This document shows, in pieces, positions 5,525 to 7,421 of a stretch of 7,421 nucleotides of DNA. A program made the translations under genes and the position numbers. Origin of the DNA: Prevotellaceae bacterium (GTDB lineage Bacteria; Bacteroidota; Bacteroidia; Bacteroidales; UBA932); NCBI GenBank assembly GCA_031273485.1, contig JAISRS010000452.1, positions 1 to 7,421 on the forward strand, in the 5' to 3' direction. Position 1 is the first letter of the stretch; each line of letters begins with the position of its first letter. Under the pieces are notes generated by a model. That model was not told where the DNA came from and did not search any database. It worked only from the letters and a program-made list of their open reading frames with translations.

Positions 5525-6787
5525 TTAGAGATGTAATGCTTTTTTGATTGTATCCGTATAGTCGAGTTTTTCCCAGGTAAACAGCTCAACTTCAATTTCT
5601 TTCACGGATTCGTAGCGGGAAGCGAATCTTTTCGTTACGGTCTGCGGTTGACGTCCGAAATGGCCGTAAGAAGCCGTTTCTAAATAAATCGGGTTGCGCA
5701 GTTTAAGCCTTGTTTCAATGGCTTTGGGGCGCATATCGAAGATTTCGGCTATTTTTTCAGCTATCTGACCATCACTCAAATTGACTTTGCTTTTTCCATA
5801 CGTATTCACAAAAATATTCATGGGTTCTGCAACGCCGATGGCATAAGCTACCTCTACCAATATTTCGTCGGAAACGCCCGCAGCAACCAAGTTTTTGGCA
5901 ATATGCCGGGCAGCATAAGCTGCCGAACGATCTACTTTCGAGGGATCTTTCCCTGAAAAAGCACCGCCGCCGTGTGCACCTTTACCGCCGTAAGTGTCGA
6001 CAATGATTTTGCGACCGGTCAACCCTGTATCTCCATGAGGTCCGCCGATAACAAATTTTCCGGTCGGGTTCACATGATAGTGGATATGATCGGTAAACAA
6101 GGCCTGAATGGAAGCCGGATATTGGGCTTTCACCCTCGGAATAAGGATATTTTTAACATCTTCCTTAATTTTATCCTGCATGGCCTGGTCGTTGTTCGTA
6201 ATAAATTCATCGTGTTGAGTGGAAATAACGATAGTATCGATATTTTCAGGCATTCCGTTGTCGCTGTATTTAATGGTCACCTGCGATTTGGCATCCGGAC
6301 GCAAGTAAGGCATCAATTGAATTTCATTTTTGCGGATATTGGACAACTCGATCAACAAACTGTGAGCCAAGTCTAAAGGCAATGGCATGTAGTTCTCAGT
6401 CTCATTGGTAGCATAACCGAACATCATTCCCTGGTCTCCGGCGCCTTGATTAAGCGGATCTTCGCGTTCTACTCCCCGGTTGATGTCGCCGGATTGTTCG
6501 TGAATAGCGCTTAAAATGCCACAGGACTTGGCTTCAAATTGGTACTCGCTTTTGGTATAGCCGATTTTTTCGATGACCCTGCGGGTCACTTCGGGAATAT
6601 CCACGTAAGCTTTCGATTTCACTTCGCCGGCTAAAACAACTTGTCCGGTCGTTACTAATGTTTCGCATGCTACCTTGGAGCTCGAGTCATAAGCCAAAAA
6701 TTGATCCAAGAGAGCGTCGGATATCTGGTCGGCAACTTTATCGGGATGCCCTTCAGAAACAGATTCCGAGGTAAATAAATAACTCAT
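5525..6787 (-). CDS. metK: S-adenosylmethionine synthase (methionine adenosyltransferase)
   Basis: Makes S-adenosylmethionine from methionine and ATP (EC 2.5.1.6) in the cytoplasm, supplying methyl groups to the cell. The 420-residue protein carries the full set of family motifs: SESVSEGHPDKVADQISDA 7-25 with the ATP-contacting GHPDK, GAGDQGMMFGYA 115-126, IGGPHGDTGLTGRKIIVDTY 247-266, the glycine-rich P-loop-like GGGAFSGKDPSKVDRSAAY 273-291, and the C-terminal GHFGR 375-379. All three tandem alpha/beta domains are covered and nothing is missing. ATG 6787 is chosen because the protein begins MSYLFTSESVSEGHPDK, as in homologues. The gene is alone between its own promoter/leader and the strong terminator at 5479-5519. 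It is the one conserved housekeeping gene here and its codon use shows no sign of transfer. Confidence 0.98.
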   Translation of the reverse strand: MSYLFTSESVSEGHPDKVADQISDALLDQFLAYDSSSKVACETLVTTGQVVLAGEVKSKAYVDIPEVTRRVIEKIGYTKSEYQFEAKSCGILSAIHEQSGDINRGVEREDPLNQGAGDQGMMFGYATNETENYMPLPLDLAHSLLIELSNIRKNEIQLMPYLRPDAKSQVTIKYSDNGMPENIDTIVISTQHDEFITNNDQAMQDKIKEDVKNILIPRVKAQYPASIQALFTDHIHYHVNPTGKFVIGGPHGDTGLTGRKIIVDTYGGKGAHGGGAFSGKDPSKVDRSAAYAARHIAKNLVAAGVSDEILVEVAYAIGVAEPMNIFVNTYGKSKVNLSDGQIAEKIAEIFDMRPKAIETRLKLRNPIYLETASYGHFGRQPQTVTKRFASRYESVKEIEVELFTWEKLDYTDTIKKALHL

Positions 6788-6925
6788 AATGATACTATTT
6801 AAAATGAAAAAATCTGATAATTATTTATCAGAAAAGCAGAAAAGATTTGTATGAAAGAACTGTAAAGCAGTTTTTAGCATTTTTTATTGTGGTTGCAAGC
6901 ATACAAATTTGTCCACTCTTCCAAT
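6788..6925 (-). promoter_or_regulatory. metK 5' leader with riboswitch-like layout
   Basis: From the inferred transcription start (about 6925) to the ATG is roughly 138 nt. In transcript order, ATTTGTATG (complement of 6900-6908) can pair with CATACAAAT (complement of 6845-6853), a perfect 9-bp stem. It closes a 46-nt region containing an inner 5-bp hairpin (AACTG/CAGTT, near 6859-6873). Then comes a second hairpin followed by six T (separate entry) just before the coding start. This is the order aptamer-like fold, terminator-like hairpin, gene. I do not see the conserved core of SAM-I, SAM-II or SAM-III riboswitches. The stem could be chance; conservation would be the test. Confidence 0.4.
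6807..6832 (-). terminator. Terminator-like hairpin in the metK leader
   Basis: On the minus strand TCTGATAA-ATAA-TTATCAGA (6832-6813) forms a perfect 8-bp stem with a 4-nt loop and is followed at once by TTTTTT (6812-6807). It ends about 20 nt before the metK ATG and after its promoter, so it would act within the leader as an attenuator or by masking the ribosome-binding region. The stem is AT-rich and its strength as a terminator is doubtful. Confidence 0.45.
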
Positions 6926-6931
6926 CGGCTG

Positions 6932-6962
6932 CAAAGTTACGAATCATTTTTAAAACGACCAA
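6932..6962 (-). promoter_or_regulatory. metK promoter, Bacteroidota type
   Basis: On the minus strand a TTG (6962-6960) is followed after exactly 20 nt by TAACTTTG (6939-6932). This matches the Bacteroidota primary sigma factor consensus (-33 TTTG/TTG, 19-21 nt, -7 TAnnTTTG). Transcription should begin near 6925. Confidence 0.75.
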
Positions 6963-7155
6963 CTTTTTAACAGATTATTTTTTACCATAGATTCAAGTGC
7001 TAAATGCAACTGTATTATTAATCACTCTAAAAAAGATGGAGAAAGGTTACTCTCTTACGGTTTCACCCAGAAATCGTTAACTTATTTTACCACAAACAAT
7101 TTATAAGATTAACAAAAATAACAAAAAATGTAGTCGGTTAATAGTGAAAAATGTA
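6963..7155. other. Divergent intergenic region
   Basis: AT-rich spacer of about 190 bp between the metK promoter and the next plus-strand promoter box. I see no gene, repeat or operator with support. Confidence 0.5.
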
Positions 7156-7163
7156 TACCTTTG
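7156..7163 (+). promoter_or_regulatory. -7 box (TAnnTTTG) for the following gene
   Basis: TACCTTTG matches the Bacteroidota -7 consensus and lies 27 bp before the ATG at 7191. The expected TTG about 20 nt upstream is absent (GTCGG near 7133-7137), so it is a one-box or weak promoter. Confidence 0.5.
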
Positions 7164-7190
7164 AGGCGAAATAGATCAAGGTTTTATTTG

Positions 7191-7331
7191 ATGTTCGAAA
7201 TAGTAAAATTATTTGATGGAATAAATGCGCCCATGACCATTTTCTTCATGGTATTCAGTTTGGGAATTGCTTTGTTCCATACCTTAATACTCAGCCGTAT
7301 TTATGGCTCATGCGCAATAGTCCGTGGATGA
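7191..7331 (+). pseudogene. N-terminal fragment of a membrane protein, truncated
   Basis: A 46-codon frame begins MFEIVKLFDGINAPMTIFFM and continues VFSLGIALFHTLILSRIYG, then SCAIVRG and TGA 7329-7331. One hydrophobic helix covers residues 14-36. It is placed behind a -7 box at a normal leader distance, so the start looks genuine, but the protein stops far short of any transporter. The opening resembles the first helix of bacterial transporters such as the Asp/Ala-exchanger (YidE-like) type; that is only a loose impression. Near codon 39 (about 7305) base composition changes from AT-rich to mixed, consistent with the gene having been cut there by an insertion or rearrangement. Confidence 0.45.
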
Positions 7332-7421
7332 ATCAGCCCATGGCTAACCAAATATCAAACTGCAACGGTATAGGTAGAATGGCAAATCGCGTACGCCTCT
7401 GAGTTCAGCCCTGAATCCTTT
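7332..7421. other. Right-edge sequence of different character, unidentified
   Basis: Richer in G+C than the neighbouring spacer and not a continuation of the membrane gene. Minus-strand frames are open to the window edge for about 25 codons (KGFRAELRGVRDLPFYLYRC) and plus-strand frames for about 16. It contains TTCAGCCCTGAA, a short perfect inverted repeat. It may be the end of an insertion sequence continuing beyond the window. Confidence 0.3.

Noticed and set aside
5972..6376. Long plus-strand open frame antisense to metK (134 codons)
   Set aside because: It lies wholly inside metK, whose product has all family motifs; the antisense frame is a by-product of its codon bias and shows no recognisable domain or ribosome-binding site.
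6788..6925. A standard SAM-I, SAM-II or SAM-III riboswitch in the metK leader
   Set aside because: I could not find the conserved core sequences of these classes; only generic stems are visible.
7305..7421. Structured RNA gene (tRNA or tmRNA) at the right edge
   Set aside because: No tRNA arms, CCA-proximal T-loop or tmRNA tag-like frame could be recognised on either strand.
1..7421. CRISPR array
   Set aside because: No regularly spaced direct repeats were seen; the only repeats are the two RHS fragments, the 14-mer pair and element ends.

Overview
The window looks like an accessory, AT-rich stretch of a Bacteroidales-type (Bacteroidota) chromosome. Three things point there: an RHS/YD-repeat protein of the subtype common in Bacteroides/Parabacteroides relatives, promoters of the Bacteroidota form (TTG - about 20 nt - TAnnTTTG), and a 420-residue MetK, which fits that phylum better than the roughly 384-residue enterobacterial enzyme. 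The species cannot be named from this sequence.

Layout. (1) Positions 1-229 are the 3' end of an IS66-family insertion sequence, with the C-terminus of its DDE transposase. It has landed inside an RHS gene. (2) Positions 238-2214 are the rest of that RHS gene: the last part of the YD-repeat core, the conserved core terminus ending in DPSGE, and a C-terminal tip that I recognise as polymorphic toxin type 23. Twenty bases downstream, 2235-2756 encodes a small lipoprotein, the best candidate for its immunity protein. (3) Positions 2757-5298 are an RHS scrapyard. Two broken core fragments (2856-3023 and 5107-5298) are about 80% identical over 61 bp. Between them lie an IS5-family element crippled by an internal deletion (3023-3860), a 78-residue orphan (3868-4104), a possible toxin-tail remnant and a structured non-coding patch (4105-4515), and a second lipoprotein (4516-4961) whose signal peptide appears frameshifted at an A-tract. 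A 14-bp sequence recurs just after both lipoprotein genes. This is the pattern expected when successive toxin/immunity cassettes displace each other by recombination in the RHS core, leaving displaced tips and orphan immunity genes downstream.

(4) A strong symmetrical terminator (5479-5519) separates the RHS debris from metK (5525-6787, minus strand), the only housekeeping gene. metK has a good Bacteroidota promoter (6932-6962) and an inferred leader of about 138 nt. The leader holds a closing stem with an inner hairpin, then a hairpin followed by six T just upstream of the start codon, a riboswitch/attenuator-like layout that matches no SAM riboswitch I can recognise. (5) On the other side, a plus-strand promoter-like -7 box precedes a 46-codon membrane-protein start (7191-7331). 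It seems to be cut short by a change of sequence character near 7305, probably another insertion or rearrangement running off the window.

Together, the left three quarters is a contact-dependent competition locus (RHS toxin, immunity lipoproteins, displaced cassettes) heavily worked over by insertion sequences. It abuts a conserved metK locus.
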